IMG/VR virus record: IMGVR_UViG_3300034198_008895
Coordinates: 99,395-163,394 of that record
DNA: 64,000 nucleotides
Source: a virus
Direction: 5' to 3' (one strand)
Below are positions 41,282-48,219 of this stretch, piece by piece (within the stretch, counting starts at the first letter, position 1; the number at the start of each line of letters is the position of its first letter). Position numbers and translations under genes: made by a program. A model generated the notes under the pieces. The model did not search any database and was not told the origin of the DNA. It saw nothing but the letters and a program-made list of their open reading frames with translations.

Positions 41282-42823
41282 TTAAGCAAGAACTTCTTCA
41301 AGAATGTTATCACCTGAATCTTCGAAATCTTTAGGTAGTTTCTTCATACCACTATTTTCGGTATGTAAGTCACCTAGGACAGGAATATTCAGACCAGGGA
41401 AACGATAAAGAACATATTTATCTTCATCAGAAATTACAGTTGAAAGTCGATGTTTTCCTCGACGGATTGAAATGTATTTACGTCGTTTATGTGTGAAGAG
41501 ATGCAAGTAGAGTTCAAGATCTAGTTCTTGATCGATAGTCTTACAACCATCGGTGTAACCCTTCTCTGCAATCTCATTAACGAATTGATGTTCAGGAACA
41601 CCATTACGAATAAGTTGTTTAGCTTCTGTGGAAAGCTGATAAGGAGAAATGAAAGCGATATTACGTGCTGAACAGAAGTTACGAACACGACGAACGAGAT
41701 CACGTTTATCTTGTCCAGCAGCACCTTGCAAACAACCTGTAGTAGGCATCTTCAAAAGGTAATCACACATCAGAACGTGAACAGCGTAACCTTGTGCTTC
41801 AAGTTCAATGATGTAATTAAGAAGTGACGAGAGAGTCCATTGCGATGGATCAACTCGCCGCATCTTGATATGGAATCCAGTAGCTGTAAGTTTGGCGTGA
41901 ATGTATGCAGACATCTCAGCAGCAGATAGTTCACCAAAGTCACGAGCATTGACCGGTGTGCCTTCCATTGCTTTAAGATACTGATACATGAACTGAAGAT
42001 TATTGGTTAGATTATCTTCAAATGAGATACGAACAAGCAGAGGTTTCTTACCAGCTTCTTGTTCTTCTTTTGTAGGAATAGGCGCATTCTCTGTCGCAAG
42101 TTGTATAAATGCAGACAAAGAGAAACCTGTTTTGTATTTATGTTGAAGTGCTTCAATACCAATACTCTCACCACGACGAATGCCGCCTTGGGTCATCGTA
42201 TTGACGTCTTGCCATCCAAGTTTATAAACACCAGAGTTATCATTAAGACTTTTAACTTCTTCACAGACTGAAGTAATGGACTCGAGATTCTCAAAGTCAA
42301 TTTCATTCACAACAGCCGGATCTTTCAATGTTGAGATTACACTAGTAAGTGGTTCAAGATCTGAAAGAGTTGTCTTAAGATAATCACTAAAGTTTGTGAT
42401 CTTACCACGATTAAACTTTAGATCATAAGTTGCTTTGTTTAGAATTTCTATTGCAAGATGTTCTTTATAATAGTTATTCAGAAGTTTGATAAGAGATGTG
42501 ATAATTCGTTTGTTAGAAGCATCATCATGGTCAGGCTCGATAGAGTCTTTAATAATACCTAAAAGCTTAGAATCATTTTCTAGAATAAGTGCAAGACTTT
42601 GATGGATTACTTCTTTCGCAATCTCATCTTTTTCTTCCAATAATTCAATAGCAAATTCTTTTAAACGCTTGATCGCGTTATGACCATTAAAATTGAATTC
42701 AGGTGCATCAGTCTTAATGGTGTTTAGGATCGTACGTGCGAGATCGTCATTGTCAGTATTTTTAACGAGACGAGAGCGGTAGATCAGCGTGACTATCTTT
42801 GAAAGAATAACTCGGCTATCCAT
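41282..42823 (-). CDS. DnaB-like replicative helicase with degenerate Walker A
   Basis: A 513-residue protein. The C-terminal half fits the RecA-like domain of DnaB/T4 gp41 helicases: a GGIRRGESIGI strand, the P-loop position at residues 224-233 reading EALQHKYKTG instead of GxxxxGKT/S, a VRISFED block, Walker B-like VLMCDYL with Asp354, and a late RRGKHR arginine-rich loop. The N-terminal half is helical. It would unwind the phage fork. The altered P-loop keeps Lys-Thr but loses the glycines, so ATP binding may be atypical. Confidence 0.72.
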   Translation of the reverse strand: MDSRVILSKIVTLIYRSRLVKNTDNDDLARTILNTIKTDAPEFNFNGHNAIKRLKEFAIELLEEKDEIAKEVIHQSLALILENDSKLLGIIKDSIEPDHDDASNKRIITSLIKLLNNYYKEHLAIEILNKATYDLKFNRGKITNFSDYLKTTLSDLEPLTSVISTLKDPAVVNEIDFENLESITSVCEEVKSLNDNSGVYKLGWQDVNTMTQGGIRRGESIGIEALQHKYKTGFSLSAFIQLATENAPIPTKEEQEAGKKPLLVRISFEDNLTNNLQFMYQYLKAMEGTPVNARDFGELSAAEMSAYIHAKLTATGFHIKMRRVDPSQWTLSSLLNYIIELEAQGYAVHVLMCDYLLKMPTTGCLQGAAGQDKRDLVRRVRNFCSARNIAFISPYQLSTEAKQLIRNGVPEHQFVNEIAEKGYTDGCKTIDQELDLELYLHLFTHKRRKYISIRRGKHRLSTVISDEDKYVLYRFPGLNIPVLGDLHTENSGMKKLPKDFEDSGDNILEEVLA

Positions 42824-42873
42824 GTTCTTCTCTTTATGGTAAATTTCATAGTATGCGACGACTATTAAAAAAA

Positions 42874-42906
42874 GAAAAAAAAAACACCAGGAGTTAACCT
42901 GGTGTT
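42874..42906 (-). terminator. intrinsic terminator closing the tas-TIGR unit
   Basis: A 9-bp stem (AACACCAGG/CCTGGTGTT) with loop AGTTAA, followed on the minus strand by about nine T. It lies 25 bp beyond the last array motif, so a minus-strand transcript through the array would stop here. Confidence 0.88.
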
Positions 42907-42930
42907 CTTCTTTATAACACTTTATTTTTT

Positions 42931-43643
42931 AATACTATCTCGCGGACTGGTTCACTTACTTGTCCTGTTACTATCCTGTATATTGGTTCATTGATGTGGT
43001 ATGCTACTATCGGGCAACTTGATTCCAATCGATGTTTATGATACTAACACTTAAATGTTTCACTGCCTTCTTTTGTTACAATCGTTCGCGATGGTTCACT
43101 CTCCTAAATGTTACTTTCATTGGATGTGGTTCGCATTCATTTCTTGCTACTGGTCCATCAAGTGGCTCATTCGTATAACTCTGTTACAGTCATGACTTAT
43201 GATTCACTTTCCTGTTTATGATACTTTCTACACTTATGGTTCGTTCTGTGAAGATGGTACGCTCTCCATAAATGACTCACACAACTTCATTGAAACTGAT
43301 TGACGTGCAGGTTCACTTCCGCTTAATGTTACTTTCAGTAATGCTGGTTCATTCGAGTATGCTGATACTAACGCTGGAATTGATTCACTTACCTCCTAAG
43401 ATACTATCTTTATAATGAGGTTCACTCGCCGAAAAATGTTACTGACAACATGTAGGGTTCAAACGAAAAATATGGTACTCATTCTTAACATGTTTCATTT
43501 TATTTCATTGATACAATCTCACGAATTGATTCACTCAAGCTTGCTGTTACCGATTCGAGCTTAGGTTCACTTTTGTATTCTGTTACTGTCGGTAAATATG
43601 GTTCATTCGTTTCCAGTGGTACTATCTCGAATATTGATTAAGC
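42931..43643 (-). repeat. TIGR array (tandem interspaced guide RNA array), about 20 units
   Basis: A non-coding array of two alternating short motifs. Plus-strand motif X (consensus GGTTCACT, minus AGTGAACC) starts at 42949, 42985, 43021, 43057, 43093, 43128, 43164, 43201, 43238, 43274, 43310, 43346, 43382, 43419, 43456, 43492, 43528, 43564, 43600 and, degenerate, 43636. Intervals are 36 (14 times), 37 (4) or 35 (1). Motif Y (consensus GNTACT, minus AGTANC) lies 17-19 nt after each X, from 42967 to 43618, plus one at 42931. The 10-12 nt stretches between motifs are all different, as expected for two spacers per unit. The period equals the 36-nt tigRNA length reported for TIGR-Tas systems. The array lies 32 bp after a Nop/IS110-type gene and is probably transcribed with it on the minus strand. 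Confidence 0.92.
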
Positions 43644-43666
43644 TACCACCCAAAAGGGTGGTAGCT
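43641..43666 (-). other. hairpin between tas and the array
   Basis: An 11-bp perfect stem (AGCTACCACCC and complement) with a 4-nt loop separates the tas stop codon from the first array motif. No U-run follows on the minus strand (TAATCAATATT), so read-through into the array is likely. It may mark the array leader or be a processing or weak attenuation signal. Confidence 0.75.
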
Positions 43667-43674
43667 GTTTACTG

Positions 43675-44553
43675 CTAGTTACGTGCTTCGATCATATGCG
43701 CATGCCCGAGGATTGCCAGTGCAAAAGGCTTCGGTGGTTCAGTGTTAAAGAGCCGGCGATACCATTCAGCGTGGAGATGTGATAAGAAGATCTTAACAGC
43801 CCAACGCCTGGCACGAGCATCAATCTGACCAGGAGGAAGTTTCCCTTGAGAAAGATGCTTATAAGCTTCAGTGGACTTGTTAACCTTCTGAGACAGCTCC
43901 TTAGCAAGATGAGTATTTTCACCACGCTCATTACGAGCAATTTCATATTGCTTTCGCTCGAGATAAAGCTTGCCATAGAAACAGTTTTCATTGCTTGACA
44001 TTTTCATAAAGCTTTGGCCGATCTTCCAGCACAAAGTCTTCAGAGAAGCATTCCACGGACGCTTCTGACCCTTCTCCCACTTCTGAGTAGGATCAAGACC
44101 AGCATAACGCCAGATGTGTCCGGCAGTTTCAACAGTGATAACACCGCAACCAGCAGTGCAAGGCTCACCTTGCTTGCAGCTATGTTTGCCGCCGCCGACA
44201 CACTTCCAGTGTTGCATGGAAATGTTTGCCAGAATACCAGCAGAAAGAATGGGACCGATGCCATAGATTTCACGCATCCAGCTACCCATCATGTGTGCTT
44301 CGGTGTACTTATCCAAAGCACGGACAATTTGTTTTTCTAGAACACTGGACTGAGTGGTTAACCAGTCAAACAGCTCATTCGGTTCGCCTGTCTTGGCGAG
44401 TGCACGCATTTGTGCTGCCGAACGAATGCGGTCGTCTTGAACAGTGTAATAACTGTCCACCAAGAAACGTGCTTCTGTGTCAGACAAGGTTGCACCTGCC
44501 TTTGCAAGATCACGAGAAAGACGTTGAACGGAAGTATTGAGTTCTTCTGACAT
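43675..44553 (-). CDS. tas: Tas-type protein: Nop/IS110-related RNA-guided protein without nuclease
   Basis: A 292-residue protein; the ATG at 44553 follows AGGAGA, so a longer frame starting inside that site is rejected. Residues 1-88 are helical. IYGIGPILSAGILANI (96-111) is a helix-hairpin-helix-like block, and GHIWRYAGLDP with KRPWNASLKTLCWKIG (145-180) matches the C-terminal IS110/IS116/IS902 transposase domain, which is structurally related to the Nop domain of box C/D RNPs. Cys118, 126, 132 and 136 could bind zinc. The IS110 N-terminal DEDD RuvC domain and HNH motifs are absent. With the adjacent 36-nt array it fits a nuclease-less TIGR-associated (Tas) protein that would use tigRNAs to bind DNA. 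It has its own promoter at 44618-44645. Confidence 0.85.
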   Translation of the reverse strand: MSEELNTSVQRLSRDLAKAGATLSDTEARFLVDSYYTVQDDRIRSAAQMRALAKTGEPNELFDWLTTQSSVLEKQIVRALDKYTEAHMMGSWMREIYGIGPILSAGILANISMQHWKCVGGGKHSCKQGEPCTAGCGVITVETAGHIWRYAGLDPTQKWEKGQKRPWNASLKTLCWKIGQSFMKMSSNENCFYGKLYLERKQYEIARNERGENTHLAKELSQKVNKSTEAYKHLSQGKLPPGQIDARARRWAVKIFLSHLHAEWYRRLFNTEPPKPFALAILGHAHMIEARN

Positions 44554-44617
44554 GATACTTTTTCTCCTATGACCCAAGCTGTTGTAACTATTTTGTTCAA
44601 ACCAACTTGGTACAATT

Positions 44618-44645
44618 ATTATATATGCAATTAACCTATAATCAA
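44618..44645 (-). promoter_or_regulatory. phage-type promoter of tas
   Basis: On the minus strand, -35 TTGATT, a 16-bp spacer ending TTGCATA, and -10 TATAAT, 65 bp upstream of the tas start and directly after the terminator at 44657-44680. Confidence 0.8.
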
Positions 44646-44656
44646 AAACAAAAAAA

Positions 44657-44680
44657 AAACCGCCCTATTACAGGCGGTTT
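44657..44680 (-). terminator. intrinsic terminator
   Basis: An 8-bp stem (AAACCGCC and complement) followed on the minus strand by about ten T. The loop holds the stop codon of the 50-residue frame. Confidence 0.85.
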
Positions 44681-44820
44681 AAATTCCATACATCGATTTT
44701 GTGGTCATTAAGCATACCATACTTTTCATAATGCAAGTTTGATAACTTTAACAGATGACCTAAAATTGATTTTGCAAAACCTTGTCTACCTTCTCGCTGG
44801 TTAACAATAAGTCTTTGCAT
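44668..44820 (-). CDS. small protein (50 aa), overlapping frame
   Basis: A 50-residue frame starting MQRLIVNQREGRQGF, overlapping the end of the gene at 44760-44966 by 61 bp in another frame and ending inside the terminator loop. The composition looks protein-like (helical, Leu-rich, Trp near the end). No strong ribosome site is seen, so this remains a candidate. Confidence 0.42.
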   Translation of the reverse strand: MQRLIVNQREGRQGFAKSILGHLLKLSNLHYEKYGMLNDHKIDVWNLNRL

Positions 44821-44966
44821 TCAAGTTCGATTTCGAATAATAACTGTTCAATAGAACTTTCATCGAGTTTTAGATGAATGTGTTCAATATGTTTATCTTC
44901 GTCAACTTCTAAGTTCAAAGTCGGCCAGACTAACGGTTTCTTTTCTTTACCTAAATCATCTTCCAT
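44760..44966 (-). CDS. small acidic helical protein
   Basis: A 68-residue acidic protein, helical in its second half. The ribosome site is weak. It lies downstream of a 130-residue gene with a 42-bp gap. The function is unknown. Confidence 0.55.
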   Translation of the reverse strand: MEDDLGKEKKPLVWPTLNLEVDEDKHIEHIHLKLDESSIEQLLFEIELECKDLLLTSEKVDKVLQNQF

Positions 44967-45008
44967 AAAAATGTGTTGTAACTAGAAAGTTAATTCAACT
45001 TATTTTGT

Positions 45009-45401
45009 CTAACCAGGTTTCAACTCCAACTTACCCTTAGCAACACGGAATGCAATACCGTTAGCCTTATGTGTCAAAGCAGTTTCCAAAGATGCATCCA
45101 GAATACGCTGCCAATTATTGTCGATATAACGTTCAGCGTAAGCTTGAAACTCATCGCTCAACAAACGCTTATCGATAAGATCTTTGAGGAAAGTGTAACC
45201 AGCACAAAGATCAGGATTGTTGTTGGTATTCTTTTTCATGTACTCATGTCGGATTTGATCCGTGACAGGATTCAAAAACAACAAACTGAGACGTTCATTG
45301 ATAGCTTGACGAGCTTGTTTATCAAGTTCCTTATCGGCCATTTCTTGATACTTTTTGGTATCGATAGAAAGAGTGATAGCCGGAAGTTGCTTGTCTTTCA
45401 T
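45009..45401 (-). CDS. unassigned small helical protein
   Basis: A 130-residue charged helical protein, AAAGGA before its ATG, ending in a short basic strand. It belongs to the minus-strand run 46681-44668. No motif is recognised. Confidence 0.68.
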   Translation of the reverse strand: MKDKQLPAITLSIDTKKYQEMADKELDKQARQAINERLSLLFLNPVTDQIRHEYMKKNTNNNPDLCAGYTFLKDLIDKRLLSDEFQAYAERYIDNNWQRILDASLETALTHKANGIAFRVAKGKLELKPG

Positions 45402-45426
45402 ATTTGTTCCTTTCTCTTAAAGAGAC

Positions 45427-45705
45427 TTAGTTAAACACTGAATATGGGTTTGCTTTAACTGTGTAACCGTCACGAAGAATAATTTTAGTCTTTTCTAAGA
45501 AGACCATGATCTTACCAAAATCTTCTTCAGACCTCCAGTCAATACCAAGAAGCTTAAACTTGAACCCAAGTTGCAAACCGTTTAAGTTATGCATATGGGT
45601 CCAGGTTTGTGGGAAAATATCTTTAATAGCTTGTTCATTTTTCTTTAACCACTCTGTATTACCTAGAGTAGATTGAAGAGGAATATAACCAGTTTGATTT
45701 GTCAT
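45427..45705 (-). CDS. unassigned small protein
   Basis: A 92-residue mixed alpha/beta protein with several Trp residues and a 4-bp overlap with the upstream gene. TTGGAAAG precedes its ATG. The function is unknown. Confidence 0.66.
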   Translation of the reverse strand: MTNQTGYIPLQSTLGNTEWLKKNEQAIKDIFPQTWTHMHNLNGLQLGFKFKLLGIDWRSEEDFGKIMVFLEKTKIILRDGYTVKANPYSVFN

Positions 45706-46214
45706 TTCTTTCCAACCTTAAATTGTCTTTCGTTTAAGTTATCATATAACCAATCGTCTAATTCAAACCGACGTTTAGTCCAGAAATTGTTTTGTATCTT
45801 TTCACCGAGATAATAATTACGATAAGACTGAATAGCGTCAAGAACTTTATACTTTTCAGGCATCGCTTTTACAAATGGTGTTAAACCAATATTTGGTAAG
45901 TCGTCAGGTGGAAATTTTAATAAGTCAAAAAGACCAGATGACTTATGAATCTTTCCATAACGATATGTGAATTCTTTAAATAATGCTTCGAAATGTTGAA
46001 CTAACCAGTAGTAGTTTTCTTTACTAGTGTTTACCCATAGTGTACATGGATGTTTAACATGTGTCTTATGATAGATTCTAGAGTCTTCATTGCCGTGTAA
46101 CCGATGAACAGTTGACAAAAGCTGAGCACTCTCTAAAACCATTTTGACTATATGTCTGTTATGTAGATGAAGAGCCGCTATTCGCGGATCAGCATCAACA
46201 ATAAAGATATTCAT
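45702..46214 (-). CDS. pyrimidine-dimer-glycosylase-family phage protein
   Basis: A 170-residue protein with a segment order I recall from a widespread phage family often labelled pyrimidine dimer DNA glycosylase: DADPRIAALHLHNRH, KMVLESAQLLST, THVKHPCTLWV, NYYWLVQH, TYRYGKIHKS and GLTPF.KAMP. If catalytic, it would excise damaged pyrimidines, but the activity of this subgroup is unverified. It overlaps the cysteine-protease-like gene by 4 bp. Confidence 0.7.
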   Translation of the reverse strand: MNIFIVDADPRIAALHLHNRHIVKMVLESAQLLSTVHRLHGNEDSRIYHKTHVKHPCTLWVNTSKENYYWLVQHFEALFKEFTYRYGKIHKSSGLFDLLKFPPDDLPNIGLTPFVKAMPEKYKVLDAIQSYRNYYLGEKIQNNFWTKRRFELDDWLYDNLNERQFKVGKK

Positions 46215-46681
46215 ATTAATAATTCTTTAACATTGCAATCATTAAAGAACTTAAGGAGACTATGATTTCCTCCAAGCTCTTTAACTTTATCATAAGTTTG
46301 TTTTGGCTTAAGTCTAAGACCAATATAGTTTATCTTATCCAAAGGTTTATTATCGTTATAATTTTCTAATAACCAAGGATATGTTGGATCAAGAATCCAA
46401 TATTGATTCTTTTCACCGTGAAGTTCTTTAGGGAATAACCAAGCATGCGGATAGTAATGTCCATCTATAATTGCGAAGCCTTCGCAATAATCAAGATACT
46501 CGACGCAAGCAACAGCTAACAGCAAGCAATTACGAAAGCAGTTATTTTCAAGTTTACCCATTGCTTCCGATATTTTACTGATGGTGGGGTGAGGTAATTT
46601 ATACCTTGCAAAGCTATCACCATGTTGATTTATGAAATCAAGTATTCTTTGTTTTTGAGTCCAGACAACTTCGGTAACCAT
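46211..46681 (-). CDS. papain/transglutaminase-like fold protein
   Basis: A 156-residue protein with NCFRNCLLLA near residues 47-56 (candidate nucleophile Cys), a YCEGFAI strand, YPHAWLF (candidate His) and WILDPTYPW (candidate Asp). This C-H-D order is typical of small transglutaminase or papain-like folds found in phages. The reaction is unknown (protease, amidase or transglutaminase). The promoter at 46706-46733 lies just upstream. Confidence 0.62.
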   Translation of the reverse strand: MVTEVVWTQKQRILDFINQHGDSFARYKLPHPTISKISEAMGKLENNCFRNCLLLAVACVEYLDYCEGFAIIDGHYYPHAWLFPKELHGEKNQYWILDPTYPWLLENYNDNKPLDKINYIGLRLKPKQTYDKVKELGGNHSLLKFFNDCNVKELLI

Positions 46682-46705
46682 GATAACTCCTAGAGATTGT
46701 CTATT

Positions 46706-46733
46706 GTTATATATGCTATTAAATAAAGTTCAA
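46706..46733 (-). promoter_or_regulatory. phage-type promoter
   Basis: On the minus strand, -35 TTGAAC, a 16-bp spacer ending TAGCATA, and -10 TATAAC. It drives the run from 46681 to 44668. Confidence 0.8.
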
Positions 46734-46750
46734 AATAAGAAAAAAAAGAA

Positions 46751-46775
46751 ACCACCTAGATGATTAGTCTAGGTG
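46751..46775 (-). terminator. intrinsic terminator
   Basis: A 9-bp stem (CCACCTAGA and complement) followed by TTTCTTTTTT on the minus strand, just upstream of the next promoter. Confidence 0.85.
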
Positions 46776-46782
46776 GGTCTTA

Positions 46783-47685
46783 TTACTTATTAACTACATA
46801 AGTTTTCAATATCTTACCTTCAACTCCGGCATTAATGATCATGCTATTGATCCAGATTTTTAAACCAGAACTATATTTTCTAACGTGACCACGACGTAAA
46901 TGTTCTCTTGGTGCAGATCTATCAGACCCAAGTGTGGTTACGTTAGAACTATCACTGTTTGGTTTTCCACCAACTAAGACAGTTAAGAACCTATAACTAT
47001 CAAAAGGTAAATTACCCTTTTTTGTCTTAGCCTTAGGTTTCTTCAAAGAAGACACCCTCTCAGAGAAACCGACATTACTACAGGATAATGCTTCTAAAAA
47101 TTCAAGAAGAGCCCTAACTTCATCATTGAGATCTAGTTGTGCTAATTTTTCCCACTCACCCGGACCAAGAGTTCTAAGAGCAACACCAGCCCCAATAGCT
47201 ACACAATCTGCCTTGATTCCTTTAGTGATATCTTCCTTAATAGTTATGTTTCGTTCAGAATTAATAGAAGCATAGTAAGGCATAAAAAACCATTTGTTTC
47301 CAGTCTCTGGTCGTTTATACTCAACTATGGAATACAAATTAATTACACCTTCGCGCTCTTCTGCGTAAATGATTCTTTTAGGTGCTGATTCTGATTCTTC
47401 CTTGGATAAGTATTGTTCAACAACACCGATATTATTCGATATCGATGTATATTCGATAACAATTTTTTCAAAAGGTAGTTTGAGTACATCCGGAATCGCT
47501 TCGAGTTTATCATCCAATATTCTGCCTGTATTAGGAATAATAAACTTTTGTGTATCTATGTCGATACATTCATCCATAACTCTTTGAAATTCCATCGACG
47601 CACGTGGGTCTTGATATCTCCACAGTTTGATTTGTGATTCGATATCTTTATAGGCCTGTCGTACAAAATTTAGTGGTTCTTGCAT
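46783..47685 (-). CDS. unassigned protein
   Basis: A 300-residue protein; tandem ATGs at 47688 and 47685 follow AAGGAG, and spacing favours the second. The N-terminal two thirds are alpha/beta; a Lys-rich basic linker near residues 215-225 precedes a C-terminal beta region with basic residues. The function is unknown. It has its own promoter and terminator. Confidence 0.7.
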   Translation of the reverse strand: MQEPLNFVRQAYKDIESQIKLWRYQDPRASMEFQRVMDECIDIDTQKFIIPNTGRILDDKLEAIPDVLKLPFEKIVIEYTSISNNIGVVEQYLSKEESESAPKRIIYAEEREGVINLYSIVEYKRPETGNKWFFMPYYASINSERNITIKEDITKGIKADCVAIGAGVALRTLGPGEWEKLAQLDLNDEVRALLEFLEALSCSNVGFSERVSSLKKPKAKTKKGNLPFDSYRFLTVLVGGKPNSDSSNVTTLGSDRSAPREHLRRGHVRKYSSGLKIWINSMIINAGVEGKILKTYVVNK

Positions 47686-47724
47686 CATATACTCCTTTAT
47701 CATTGAAGATAGTTATGTTCAATT

Positions 47725-47752
47725 ATTATATATGTAGTTAAATAAATTTCAA
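47725..47752 (-). promoter_or_regulatory. phage-type promoter
   Basis: On the minus strand, -35 TTGAAA, a 16-bp spacer ending CTACATA, and -10 TATAAT. It drives the 300-residue gene and directly follows the hairpin at 47757-47784. Confidence 0.8.
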
Positions 47753-47756
47753 ATCA

Positions 47757-47784
47757 GGATACTACGGCAAAACCGTAGTATCCT
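47757..47784 (-). terminator. terminator-like hairpin after the CheW-like gene
   Basis: A 12-bp stem (AGGATACTACGG and complement) with a 4-5 nt loop. The following minus-strand sequence is T/A-rich (GATTTGAAATTTATTT) and merges into the next promoter. Confidence 0.7.
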
Positions 47785-48145
47785 AGAAAAGTTCTGTTTC
47801 GCCTGCTCTATCATCACGACCATTTCTAACAAGTATTTCAAAATCTTCTTTAGACATAAGTTCATATCCTAAAGGAAGAGTTTGTCTAAAGATATCATCT
47901 ATTTTATCCACAAATAAACCAAATATTTCTTTAGCATCAATTAACACAATACTCTTTTTATTAACATCAAAATCATTGTTAACTTCAAAGACTGGTATTA
48001 ATAAGTCTTGATATCTAATAAGATAAACTGATTTACCTTCCTGATTAGGAAAGTGGGTTATCTCTGTATTATCTATGAGATGATAAACATCTGTTATTTT
48101 AATTGCTATTTTATTTTCTCTTATAGTAAAACATAAAAAATCCAT
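47783..48145 (-). CDS. CheW-like protein
   Basis: A 120-residue protein whose order of strands matches CheW: an LCFTIRENKIAIKI strand pair, V-x-LI helix, a T.FPNQEG turn, SVYLIRYQDLLIPVFEV (the conserved R-G-x-x-I-P-V-x-D-L position) and SIVLID...GLFVDKIDDI (the VDxVxxV segment). CheW couples chemoreceptors to the CheA kinase, so this protein could modulate host chemotaxis. It lacks the last CheW strands, being about 120 instead of 160 residues, and ends in an acidic GETELF tail. The assignment is by pattern only. Confidence 0.6.
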   Translation of the reverse strand: MDFLCFTIRENKIAIKITDVYHLIDNTEITHFPNQEGKSVYLIRYQDLLIPVFEVNNDFDVNKKSIVLIDAKEIFGLFVDKIDDIFRQTLPLGYELMSKEDFEILVRNGRDDRAGETELF

Positions 48146-48189
48146 ACATTCTCCCTAATTATAGCCAGTTTATTTAAAAATAGAACATA

Positions 48190-48219
48190 CATCTGAGAGA
48201 CGATTAAGTCTCTCAGATG
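48190..48219 (-). terminator. terminator-like hairpin
   Basis: An 11-bp stem (CATCTGAGAGA and complement) overlapping the stop region of the 185-residue gene. The tract after it is AT-rich without a pure T-run. Confidence 0.65.

Noticed and set aside
42931-43643. CRISPR array
   Set aside because: The repeats are only 6-8 nt, two different motifs alternate at half-period, spacers are 10-12 nt and no Cas genes are nearby. The 36-nt period with a Nop/IS110-type gene fits a TIGR array instead.
43675-44553. IS110-family insertion sequence
   Set aside because: The protein lacks the N-terminal DEDD RuvC domain, there is no element end or target duplication, and the gene uses the phage's own promoter and terminator scheme.
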